Both the position numbers and the translations under genes were made by a program. The notes beneath the pieces were generated by a model that was given only the letters and a program-made list of their open reading frames with translations, had not been told where the DNA came from and did not search any database. This document shows, one piece after another, positions 38,001 through 48,000 of a DNA stretch of 64,000 nucleotides. Location: positions 9,424,001 to 9,488,000 of the forward strand of contig NC_039478.1 of NCBI RefSeq assembly GCF_003590095.1, in the 5' to 3' direction. The first letter of the stretch is position 1, and the number at the start of each line of letters is the position of its first letter. This DNA comes from Trichoplusia ni. Lineage: Eukaryota; Arthropoda; Insecta; Lepidoptera; Noctuidae.

Positions 38001-40396
38001 TAACTAATTCAACATGTTGTTTTAACATGCTGATAAATAACATTTTGACTTATAGCCATCTATCTTTCGTGTTTCAATCAACTTTCAAGAATAAACAAAA
38101 CAAAAGTTCCGCCGATACAATCGAGTAAATAAATTTAGAAAATTATTAAAATACATGCAACCTTCTTACAATCCACCACTGACAAACAAATATTTACCTA
38201 TAATTTCATTATTAGGTTCTCCGCGCGGCGGAACAAGCTCACCTGTGGTCGGAGCTGGTGTTCCTGTACGACAAGTACGAGGAGTACGACAACGCCGCGC
38301 TCACCATGATGCAGCATCCCACCGAGGCCTGGCGCGAGGGACACTTCAAGGATATTATCACCAAGGTATGTACTACATATGATGTTTATTGTTATACATA
38401 AACTGGTAGCAGGTTGATGTTTTACAAAACTTTGGTTGCAAAGTTAACCAAGATATTAGTTGAGATAAAATTCTATTGTAATAAGATTTTAGCACCAATA
38501 GTTAATCAAAATTTTAAAAGGTTTTAAAAATTACCAGTATTTCCCAAGACATGTTTCAAATTAGCATTTAGTTTTAAGTACTTGAGCCCTTGTTGTTCCC
38601 CAAAAGCACAAAAACGGCTCTTAAAGATTTCAGTGTAGTTACCGACTATTATTGCTGACTCTTATACCGAAATCCACTAGTGGTTGCAATGTTTTCGCTC
38701 TACCTAAACAAAATCCTAAGCTTCCCACAATAATTCAATTCTCTATCACCGCCAGGTCGCGAACATGGAGCTATACTACAAAGCCATCCAGTTCTACCTG
38801 GACTATAAGCCTCTCCTACTGAACGACCTGCTGCTGGTCCTCGCCCCGCGCATGGACCACACGCGCGCCGTCACCTTCTTCACGAAGGCCGGACACTTGC
38901 AGCTCGTCAAGGCCTATCTGCGCTCTGTACAGAGCCTCAACAACAAGGCTGTTAATGAAGCCCTCAACTCATTGCTCATTGATGAGGAGGACTACCAGGT
39001 ATGTACAAGGAATATGTTGAATTAACCTTCACTTCACTTCCTTCAACAGTTGATGATATTAGCAGTGTACCAATAAAGTGTTTATTGTGGAAAATAAAGT
39101 TTGTAGAGACCTAATTAGAATACAGGAAAGAAATATTTTAAACACCAAGTGCAACATAATTCAGATTAATTAGAAAAAAAGAAAAGATTGGTGAATTGAG
39201 ATACAAGGATAGCATAACACTGTTTATGAGTTTCAATATCTTGCTGATGAAAATATGCTTCACAATTACCATATTTTTTATTCAAATGTTAATTTTACTA
39301 TTCCAGGGTCTAAGGACATCGATAGACGCGTTCGACAACTTCGATACGATCGCGCTCGCGCAGCAGCTAGAGAAACACGAACTCACCGAGTTCAGAAGGA
39401 TCGCCGCTTACTTATATAAAGGTACTAAACAGTCATACATCGTAGTAGTCTGAAAAAATACTTAACTTCTGAACAGGCTTCTAAAGGAAAATGTTCTCAA
39501 TTCGGCCAGTATTTTCCCACAATTGTTTTTTATACTGCTGATCCTTGATGTGATGCAAATCGTTGCTTTCTGCTCTGGGGTAAAGACGGAGTGTTTGTGT
39601 ACCATTTAGATGGGAAAATTGATTGCACTGTAATATTTTCCTATTTCACGATCTATAATTCGCGATCACTCGATTTCACGATCGATCTATCCTAATGTTC
39701 CACGTGTGTTTAATAGGCAACAATAGATGGAAGCAGAGTGTGGAGCTATGCAAGAAGGACGCGCTGTACGCGGACGCCATGGAGTACGCGTCAGAGTCGC
39801 GCCAGCCTGATGTCGCGGAGGAACTGCTCAACTGGTTCCTCGAGAGGGACAATTATGAGTGCTTCTCAGCCTGCTTGTACCAGGTAACAAGATATCTCAC
39901 CAAAAGATATCATATTGAACATAAAATCAATTTACATGTGAAACATATTAATCGGTGTTTTTTTCCAGTGTTACGACCTGTTGAAACCTGACGTAGTTAT
40001 CGAACTAGCGTGGAGACATAACATCATCGACTTCGCTATGCCCTTCCTTATTCAGGTAACAACAGCAAAATACTATAAATATGCTTATATTTATGATACA
40101 TAATAGAAGACGTGTTTACTAATGAACCGTTGTGTTCCCAGACGGTGCGCGAGCTGACGACGAAGGTGGAGAAGCTGGAGGAGGCGGACGCCAAGCGCAG
40201 CACGGAGAGCGCCGAGCACGACGCCAAGCCCGCCATGCTCATGGAGCCGCAGCTCATGCTCACGGCCGGGCCCGCGCTGCCCGTGCCCGGCGTGGCCTAC
40301 GCGCCCGGCGTAGCGCCCGGCGTGGCGCCCGGCGCCGCCTACGCCTACGCGGCGCAGGCGCCCTCGCCCGCGCCCTACCACGGCTACGGCATGTAG
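14017..40396 (+). CDS. Chc: clathrin heavy chain, complete, 26 coding exons
   Basis: Coding exons: 14017-14058, 15681-15906, 26086-26340, 26560-26748, 27941-28195, 29411-29607, 30607-30787, 30972-31165, 31395-31621, 32116-32287, 32661-32939, 33305-33523, 33961-34103, 34328-34462, 34769-34991, 35359-35533, 35860-36014, 36457-36681, 37056-37296, 37578-37903, 38216-38365, 38756-38998, 39307-39421, 39717-39883, 39969-40055 and 40142-40396. They sum to 5076 nt (1691 aa; human has 1675), with phases matching at every junction. The protein forms the legs of the clathrin triskelion. It has an N-terminal beta-propeller that binds adaptor boxes, then helical CHCR repeats, then the C-terminal trimerisation helix. 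The Hsc70 uncoating motif QLMLT is at residues 1644-1648. An Ala/Pro/Tyr-rich tail ends in GYGM. Residues 84-89 (GKAGAE) are extra relative to the fly and human proteins. Confidence 0.97.
14059..15680 (+). other. Chc intron 1
   Basis: A 1.6-kb AT-rich intron separating the first 14 codons from the rest of the gene. Its ends are GTGAGT and TTACAG. I see no gene or clear repeat inside. Confidence 0.8.
18877..18931. repeat. near-perfect 55-bp palindrome
   Basis: Arms 18877-18903 and 18905-18931 pair around the single base at 18904. The arms are 27 bp with three mismatches. The core of the left arm reads GAAACCCACCCATCTGATAA. With essentially no loop it is unlike a normal pre-miRNA and more like a cruciform-forming palindrome or a remnant of a foldback element. 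Confidence 0.7.
21283..21480 (+). repeat. lepidopteran repeat, retroposon 3' tail (family A)
   Basis: Contains, in order, TTTCGGAAGGCATAAATTGT, GGTCCCGACTGTTATTC, AACCAGTCTAACCAAAGGGA, GTAACTGGGTTGAGGAGGTC and GAAGCCGACCCCAACATAGT. The same modules recur at 47160-47245, 53755-53935 and 54228-54290, and inverted at 58850-58990. This module order is widespread in moth and butterfly genomes, probably as a SINE or LINE tail. Confidence 0.65.
22506..22641. mobile_element. short MITE, copy 2, in Chc intron 2
   Basis: About 135 bp. The left end is GCCAACGTAACTTGGCAC; the right end is the near-complement GTGCCAAGTTATATTGGC. It has the same ends as the element at 8666-8808, so the two define a family. 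No coding capacity. Confidence 0.65.
27335..27432 (-). mobile_element. non-LTR retrotransposon 3' fragment in Chc intron 4
   Basis: On the minus strand it reads GATGACGGCCGATAGGAAGG, then TGGAAGAAGATGACATGTTG, then CGCCGACCCCAAATAAAATA and TTGGGATAAGGGCAG. These encode the degenerate motif DR..W that closes many reverse transcriptase ORFs, followed by a CADPK-like terminus. A related copy is at 46255-46460. Confidence 0.6.
28196..29410 (+). other. Chc intron 5
   Basis: A 1.2-kb AT-rich intron with consensus ends. No gene or recognisable repeat seen. Confidence 0.75.
30102..30270 (+). repeat. direct repeats of a TATACAGGGTG unit in Chc intron 6
   Basis: TATACAGGGTGCTATTAA at 30102 and TATACAGGGTGTCATTAA at 30246 are direct repeats about 145 bp apart. 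A partial unit, ATTCAGGGTACTATAATA, lies between them at 30175. ACAGGGTG-type units are common at the ends of some insect retroposons; the family is not identified. Confidence 0.45.
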
Positions 40397-42049
40397 GCCG
40401 CGCCGTAGCGCCCGCTCTATGCGCTCGCGACCGCTCCGTCGCCGACTTCGCGTAGGACTTATGAACTAGCTTAAGTTTTCTACTCGAAAGTGCGGGTTAT
40501 TTTTCTATGCGCCGAGGCCTAAACTTATAGTGTTTCCTTTGCGTCCCCTGTAAAAAAAGTATTATGTCGACGGTCGAAAGTGCATAGAGTATATTGAAAT
40601 TGAAATGTTACGCGTAGTTTAGCCGTCGGGCCGATACGTCACGGATTAAATATTGTTAGCCTGTACAAATTATTATATTAATATATTTGATTGCTAAATA
40701 GCTCTCATTACTACAAAGTGCTTTATTTTTTAATCGTGTATGAGAGTTATATAGATATCATGAGAATTGTCGCTTGCGATTAATATTAACTTCGTTTAAA
40801 GCGGTCACTTACACATTAATATGTTAACGCGATAATCGAATATTAAATGTTCAGCAATCATGTACCTTTGTGTGGGACTGTCGCGAGATGAGAGAGTAAA
40901 CTTTGGTTATCTATTATACAGAAGTTACTATCATTCATTCACTAGCTATTTATGAAGACATTTCTTTTATTTTCATCGCAGTTTTTAATGAAACTGCGAA
41001 GAGTAACGATGTATAATAAAAATATTCATGTTTAACTGTCTTATATCAATACAGTCCACATACACATGTTTCTAAAATTAGAAAAAGTTAATATTGTAAA
41101 ATATTTGGTGTACTGTGAACTAGATGCTGTTATCACGACTTAGTGCGAACTAGAGTAGTGTTGTGTCAAACGGTGCTTATAGAGGTCACATATTACGTCC
41201 ATTGAACCGTCAATGAGACACATATACCCCTCGTGAAGTCCCGAGTTCCCGGCCCTTGAGTAAGGATTACATTCTTGAAGCTGCGGCCTCTCTAAGCACA
41301 GACACCGCCACTCGGTACATACGACATGTAATATACGTATATGTACATAGTGGAAATACAACACGACAAATAATAAACAAAAATATAATGAAATTAATAT
41401 TCGAATAATTACATCGGAAATTAGCAATTAATGTAAAATCTTTATTATTATTTTTTATCTTTGTTAATCAATAATTATGAGAATCACTTATTTTTTGTTT
41501 CCAAAAAGTATAGTGGAATATAGAATCTATGCAAGACGACTGAACAGGTTATGTGTTTACTCAATCGGCAGCCCAGTAACATGCCGTGCAATAATTCGGT
41601 TAAAACAATAGTTAACATCAGATATGATAATATTGTTATATGTATATAATGATGCCCACATAGTTATGTTATTAGCCAGTTGAAATTATCTGAGAGGCCG
41701 GGTTGCGCCGGTTGCGCGGCGTCTCTACGGTAAATGATATATTTTCTAGATACGTTTAGTTTTACTTTAGGCGTAACTAGTGGCACGAAGTAATTTGTGT
41801 TATGTTTGCGAGTGTGCGTGCTGCTTCACCTTGCGTTGTCGTTCAGGTTCATTGATGCCTTCACTAGATGATAAGTCATGTAATGCGAGCGGCGCCGTCG
41901 TATCATTATTATCATTTGTAGAGAGTATTTTTATGTATAATTAAAATTGAGCGGTGCCCGAGTCGGATTAGTGTAACAGGCGGCTGTAGCGTCGCCCACT
42001 CTACATATTGTTACGCCATAGTAACTTACTGTTGCGAGTTGCAAATAAA
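40397..42049 (+). other. Chc 3' untranslated region (probable)
   Basis: After the stop codon there is about 1.65 kb with no coding signal, ending at a canonical AATAAA at 42044-42049. Earlier AATAAA-like sites could give shorter forms. Clathrin mRNAs of other insects have long 3' UTRs, so this is plausible but unproven. Confidence 0.5.
42044..42049 (+). promoter_or_regulatory. candidate Chc poly(A) signal
   Basis: AATAAA in GCAAATAAATTATAATC. It is the last canonical hexamer before the sequence changes character toward the next gene. Another lies near 42158. Confidence 0.4.
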
Positions 42050-42374
42050 TTATAATCATTGATGTTAAATGATTCATTCAAATCATTCCTATCATTAACA
42101 ATCTACGATCGATGGATATATCGATAAGAATATTGTTATAGTTTTCACTTTCTTTCGAATAAAACAAATTTTATTAACTTAAAATACAGAAAGAAAGTTC
42201 ACTGTTTATTATTAGCATTGTATTTATTCATGTATGATACTGTTTCCCTGAATTTTATTATTGTAAGATTATATTATATGAATAAATGAAATGAATTTGA
42301 TTTTTATATTCCTGCCCCGTTATCTCGCTATCTTTTACAACATACTGCTGATACAAATCTAAGCTTAAAAGCTC

Positions 42375-42450
42375 TAGTCTTTTGTCTTCGGGTTCGAGTC
42401 CCGAGGCTGGGTTCCGGGCAATTTCTTATCTATTATCATACCCGCCTGCT
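42375..42450 (+). repeat. tRNA-derived SINE fragment
   Basis: Contains TCGGGTTCGAGTCCCGA, a perfect T-arm with its stem and a pol III box B, followed by GGTTCCGGGCAATTTCT as in lepidopteran SINEs. The upstream 70 bases cannot fold into the rest of a tRNA, so it is not a tRNA gene. Confidence 0.5.
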
Positions 42451-42776
42451 GTTCTAATGTATACGACAATTTGTTAAAACACTAGTTAAAAAACCTTGCA
42501 AAACAATCAGATTTTGGCTAGTTCTCATACGATTGTCTCGATATGATCATGTCAATTCATGTGAATTGACAGAGACTCAATTCACTAAGATTTTTCACCA
42601 TGCCCAAAACCAAAAAGAGTATATAATCATTGAATGGTTTTATAGTCTCTGCCAAAAGCCGTTGCACTAGCTTAGGTTCAGAAAGTGTTGTGTCAAATTA
42701 AAGTTGACATTTGCACACAAACAAAATACGTTTCTCACATTCGTATTTCATTCCCAATATTTATTTATAATTTACC

Positions 42777-43464
42777 ATGACTTATAAGCGAAAGAAGTAC
42801 CATCACGGTGATACTCATCTCAAAAAAAGGTGGAGAGTCAGAAATAGGAAGAAGGATCTGGACCAAATAGACGACGATATAAAAGAAGGTACGCTATGTT
42901 TACGATTGGTTATCTGTCACATGGTGTATGCGTGTTTTGAGGTTATGTAGCAAATGCAGTCACCAAAATATTTATCTATTTATTGGTGTTGAAATAAGCC
43001 CTTCTGTAGCTTTATTGAAGTGGATCTATTACTTTTTTGTAAGGTTTTAAATATATTTACTTTAATACATGCAATATTATCCATCAGAAGCGCAATCTGT
43101 ATTCATAACCAATCGCCTTTTATTTACAGAAAATGCTGATAAATTATTGAATCAAAGTGTAGACCTAGACCTGCCTGGTGCAGCGCAGCACTACTGCATA
43201 CACTGCGCAAGATATTTTATCGACGATCAAGCGTTGAATGAACATTTCAAAACAAAGGTCCACAAGCGAAGATTGAAGGCTTTGGAACTAGAACCTTATA
43301 CTATAGAGGAGTCAGAACGCGCGGCAGGCTTTGGAAACTTCAAACTGCCAAGTAAAAGAAAAATAACCACTCAAAACACTGCGAAATCAGACGCCGATGG
43401 CGATGCAATCATAGACGAAATTAGTCCAAGCAAAAAAGTAAAAGTCAGTGAAAATGATCCGTAA
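42777..43464 (+). CDS. ZNF593/Bud20-like C2H2 zinc-finger protein, 2 exons
   Basis: Exons 42777-42888 and 43130-43464 give 447 nt (148 aa). The protein begins with a very basic segment (MTYKRKKYHHGDTHLKKRWR). It has one C2H2 finger with C60, C63, H76 and H82 in the context HYCIHCARYFIDDQALNEHF, then HKRRLKALELEPYTIEESER and AAGFG. That pattern identifies the ZNF593/Bud20 family, conserved from yeast to man. In yeast, Bud20 is a shuttling factor of late pre-60S ribosomal particles, and the same role is inferred here. The last 11 nt, including the stop, overlap the SLIMP start in another frame. The 240-bp intron is normal. Confidence 0.9.
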
Positions 43465-44809
43465 AAGCCTAACTAATATAATCAATAAAGCATGGGACTG
43501 CAAAATTTCACAAACAAGACATTCAGCACTTTTTATAAATGGGGCAAAGGCAACTGAACACTTTGTTTATGTAACACCACATATTGATTTTAGTGAGAAA
43601 ATTCAGCACAAAGAAACTCTTTTAAAAGAATTACTAAGAAGAAAGGCTAATATTGACTTGGTTCGGGTAGAAAACCTCTGGCAAGTGTATGAGGACTTAA
43701 ATACAAGAAAACTAGAGTATACTAAAAGAAAAGACGAAATTTCTAGAGAATTAGGCAAACTTATCAAAAGCGAACCTGACAGTGATAATACAAAGAAACT
43801 TAAAATACAAAGTGACATCATGAGAGATAACTTAAAAAAGTTAAAAGCACCTTTATGGTCAGCTGAAGAAGCTGCTATTGTTGAAGTTTTGAAATTACCA
43901 AACAGTTTACATTCTCGCACTCCAGATGATGGATCTAAAGTATTATACACACATCTTGAACCTCCAACAAATGCTAAAAACCATCTTATAATAGGCAAAG
44001 ACCTCAATATTATTGACTTTAAAAAGAATGAAAACTACTATTTAAAAGGCGACGCTGCTCTATTTGAACTTGGCGCAAAATTTTATTTTGACAAGATACT
44101 GAAAGAAAATAAATACATTCAATTTTCAAATCCAGACTTCGTTAAAAGTTTAGTTGTTGAAGGATGTGGTTTTGAGCATACAAGTCCAGATTCCACCTTT
44201 ATTTTACACCATAATGAGGATTCAGCAGTAAATATTGATAACCGCATGCACTTGGTTGGCGGTGCATCCCTGTGCTCATTTCTTGCGTACCACGCTAAGA
44301 ATGTCTTGTATCCTAAAGTACTGCCTTTAAAATACTTCACTATGGGCAGGCAGTACTTACCATCACCATGTGATGAAGACAGCCTGTTCCATGTCAGTCA
44401 GTCATCAGTTATAGAGTTCTTTGGGGCTGCTAAAACTGCTGATGATGTTGATAAAATACTTGAAGACCTGACAGGTATTTTGAAAGATGCTTATGGAAAG
44501 CTCGGATTTCATTTTCGATTAGTATTAATACCAGCTGAAAAGCTACATATGTGGGAGTCGCTAAGGCTTGCGGTTCAGATGTACTCCACATCTTTAAAAG
44601 ATTATATAGAGGTTGCGAATGTTTCAATAAGTGGAGATTTTATAAGCAAAAGATTGATGTTCATGTATGTTGAAGATAAACAAAATAAGTTTCCTCATTT
44701 AATTTCCGGTACATTATTGAATGTACCTAAGTTTTTGGCTTGTGTGTTAGAGCAAGATGTTGATTTCTCTGTGCCTGATTTATTTAAAGTTCGTAATTGG
44801 GCAGTTTAG
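43454..44809 (+). CDS. Slimp: SLIMP, seryl-tRNA synthetase-like insect mitochondrial protein
   Basis: A single-exon ORF of 451 aa from the ATG at 43454. An in-frame GTG lies two codons upstream and an in-frame TAA at 43439-43441 closes the frame, so the start cannot lie further up. The N-terminus (MIRKSLTNIINKAW) is basic and hydrophobic, as in mitochondrial presequences. A coiled-coil-like arm (about residues 90-140) precedes a class II synthetase-like fold containing YLKGDAALFELGAKFYFDK and VVEGCGFEHTSPDS, positioned as in SerRS. The motif 2 and motif 3 arginines expected for serine activation are not evident, and the spacing differs from true SerRS. SLIMP is an insect-specific SerRS paralogue without aminoacylation activity. 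It binds mitochondrial SerRS2 and supports mitochondrial function. The next gene, Tango2, converges on it. Confidence 0.88.
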   Translation: MIRKSLTNIINKAWDCKISQTRHSALFINGAKATEHFVYVTPHIDFSEKIQHKETLLKELLRRKANIDLVRVENLWQVYEDLNTRKLEYTKRKDEISRELGKLIKSEPDSDNTKKLKIQSDIMRDNLKKLKAPLWSAEEAAIVEVLKLPNSLHSRTPDDGSKVLYTHLEPPTNAKNHLIIGKDLNIIDFKKNENYYLKGDAALFELGAKFYFDKILKENKYIQFSNPDFVKSLVVEGCGFEHTSPDSTFILHHNEDSAVNIDNRMHLVGGASLCSFLAYHAKNVLYPKVLPLKYFTMGRQYLPSPCDEDSLFHVSQSSVIEFFGAAKTADDVDKILEDLTGILKDAYGKLGFHFRLVLIPAEKLHMWESLRLAVQMYSTSLKDYIEVANVSISGDFISKRLMFMYVEDKQNKFPHLISGTLLNVPKFLACVLEQDVDFSVPDLFKVRNWAV

Positions 44810-44810
44810 A

Positions 44811-44816
44811 AATAAA
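44811..44816 (+). promoter_or_regulatory. SLIMP poly(A) signal just past the stop codon
   Basis: AATAAA begins two bases after the TAG at 44807-44809. A second AATAAA is at 44890-44895. If the first is used, the 3' UTR is only about 20-30 nt. Confidence 0.5.
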
Positions 44817-45065
44817 GTAAAATATAATAGATAATGTTATATGTCAATAATAAGTTCCACTTCAAATTACGCAACATTGTAAACCATGAAATAAAACGCT
44901 CATTGGTCCTTCGTGGCTAAGGTTCAACCTGTAAAGTTCAACCTCAGACTTGAAGTTTTCCATCAAAACTTTCCTATTATTGTACTAGAGTATAGGGAAG
45001 ATATATTGTAAAATAAAAATACAAATTGTATTTAAATAATACTTGTTTTACTTTACTCATTAATA

Positions 45066-48000
45066 TCACATTTCAATATCGTATTGGAATTCGCTTCTAA
45101 GCCACTGCGGGTTGGCCGGGTCGATCGGAGCTTGTTGGGTGATCTCAATAATATTCATATGACCAGTTTTAGTCACTAGAACCAATGTGTGTGTTCTGCA
45201 AAATAATAAAGTTACAGAAATGACAGCAAATATCATATACATAAGTTTATTTAGGTATCAAACTTCGCAACTATTTTTTAAAAACTGACAATATTTTAAG
45301 ACAAAAGAGACACATCAAAGAGATCGGTTGTTCATTGCAAACTAAGCCGAGACTTTACAGGCTGCATCGTCTAAAATCCTTAAATTAATGATCGAGTAGT
45401 AAAATTTTGTTTTATCAAATAGCTCTGGCGAAAACATACCTTGTACCATATCGTCCTTGTGGTACGCATACGTATATTGAGCTTAACTCTTTATACAAGT
45501 TTGGACGCCTTGTTTCCAGCTGCTGGTCTGGCAGGTGCCTATAAAATAAAGCAATGAAATGACCCACAGACACAAAACAAAATAGTGTTCATGCTCATTA
45601 GACTAACATTTGTCCTAGGTGGGAATCCAACTCGTATAGCAGTCGGAGCCAAATTCATATGATTTATCTGTAAACAGCATTACATTATGGCTGGACTACG
45701 TTGTGTAGATTGTCTGTCTAATTTATTACGGGACGTAGTTGAGGTGGTACGATATGATCATCAAAATATCGAGGCATGTTTGTTTTGTTACACGCAAAAA
45801 TCACTGAACGAACGTGCGAAATTTTGTACACAGTTTAATAGATAAACACATGTGATAACTTGAAATATAGCGGGCCCTTGGCAACGGCAGGTATTAAATA
45901 CATCCAGTGAACAACTCGGCACTTAGCAACAGGAAAGTCCCTACTAGTAAGTTTAGATAATCATTACCTTTCGTCTGATTTCAACAGTTCAATCAATTTC
46001 TCGATGAGCTCTCGTTGCATTTTAATCTTTTTGTACTCAGTACAGATCTCCATTAGTTTACTTCTGCCAGCTTCAACTTTCTTTAACGGGCTCTCAGGCA
46101 GACTGTTGCCAAAGCCCAAATAGGTATCCTTATGAGGTAATAACTGATCATTCGCGTTGCTATAGGAAAATATTGAAGGACCGGAACTTCTGAACAAAGA
46201 AAACATTTTTCAGTTATATTTATAGTGCCATGTTATCCGGAAGAATGAGAATCATGTTGAGGAAGGCGTTGAGCATAGATGTGGATGGATATAGGGGAAG
46301 AGGACGACCAACGGATGGATTGTGTAAAGGACGACATGGCTGCAAAGAGTGTTTATTGTGAGATGACGTTAGATAGGATCATAGGATGGTATGGAAGAAG
46401 CAGACTTATTGCGCCGACCCCAAATAAATTGTTTGGGATAACGGCAGGATTATTATTGGCACTTGAATTTCTAACGACGAAACTGCCTATCTAACGAATG
46501 CCCTACAGTTTTTATCAAAACAAAAATGCTTATAAAGTTATAGGTACCTTAATTCAGCTGATACAAAAATAAATTCATTGCACTCCTTTGTGTAATCTTT
46601 AATTTCTTTTACGTACTCATTGACAGGCTTTTCACCTTTTACGTATTCTGCGACTATTTTTCCTCGACCTGAAAAAAAAAACATATTTAAAAGTACTTAT
46701 TAAAAGTAGAATGCAAGACCTAATCAGGATTGACTGCAGTGCAGAAGCTTCCCTAGATTCGTAAATCCTATGCGGTGTAAGGCTTCTTCTGATGTGGTCA
46801 TCAATGCATACAATTGTGTCTACTACTGTAAACGCATATTTTACCCAACATAAATTAACTAAAGAATAATAATTAACCACGTCGCGATCGTTCTTCTCCC
46901 AAATTGGACCATACTTTCCTTCGCCTTCAGCACAGCCCCGAGAAAACGATGGGCCCTACGAGCTTCCTATAGGGTAATGTAATACGTACTTTTCGCATTT
47001 TCCTTATTTGTCCCTGGCAGGTTCAATATCACTCCTATCTTTTTCCGTAACGGAGACACTGCAAGCCACGCTCCACCGTCCTCTATACCAAGATCACGTC
47101 CTGAGAGAAAAAGGTAAAGTTTAAGAGCTTAATTGACTTAAACAAGATGTGCAATAGGAGGAGGAGCTCGTGGCTAAGCTATAACCACATAAGTGAAGCC
47201 GACCTCAACATATTTGGGGAAAGGCTAGGCATGAAGATGTGCAATAATTAAAGTGTTAAGGTGGCGAGTGAATGAGGAATACGCAATACAGAGTCATGAG
47301 TCAACCTGGGCCCCAATTCCGAAATTAGCAATGTTTGGTGAATGAATGGAAATTGAATTAAATTTGACACTATTCATATTCGCCAAGTATTTTGCCAACA
47401 AAATTATTGGAAATTTATCGTATGAACAGTGAATGTTTCGCCTGTTTTTTATTCATCCATCGGCCATTGTAAATGGCGGAATTCGACTGGAACCCAAGCA
47501 ATTTGCAAACTTATATGATTTTATTACTTCACGAGAAGAATGTTTCTAAAAAAAATCATCACATTTTACTTGATTGGTGGTGAGTTTTAATCACTGAAAT
47601 AGGTATATATTTCCTATGGAAAATATTACAACTGTAATTCATTTTGTCACACTATTTGTCCTGTAGAAGCAAACGAAAGTACAATGGCCTCTTCGCCCCT
47701 TATCTTATCAATGCATGTTTATCATTCTATTATTTGACATTATTACGGTAGGTACCATAATGACGCAGGTGCAATCGGGGCTTTGTGCATTAGAGTCGGT
47801 ATAACTAAGTTTACTTTGATCTATAATACTGTACTTCTATTTAATGTTATGTTTTTTTGTAATTTATTTTTTCAGTCATCAGATTTTTGATCTTATTTTT
47901 TTTTTGTTAAAAAACGACTCCTGCAGTATGGAATTTAATCCTTGTGCCGCGGAGGGTTTTACAAACATACAATCCACATGCACAAAGACACCGAGACTCA

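Noticed and set aside
42375..42450. tRNA gene suggested by a perfect T-arm
   Set aside because: No acceptor stem, D-arm or anticodon arm can be formed upstream. Better explained as a SINE fragment.
43603..44007. 134-codon minus-strand ORF inside SLIMP
   Set aside because: Shadow of the SLIMP coding region.
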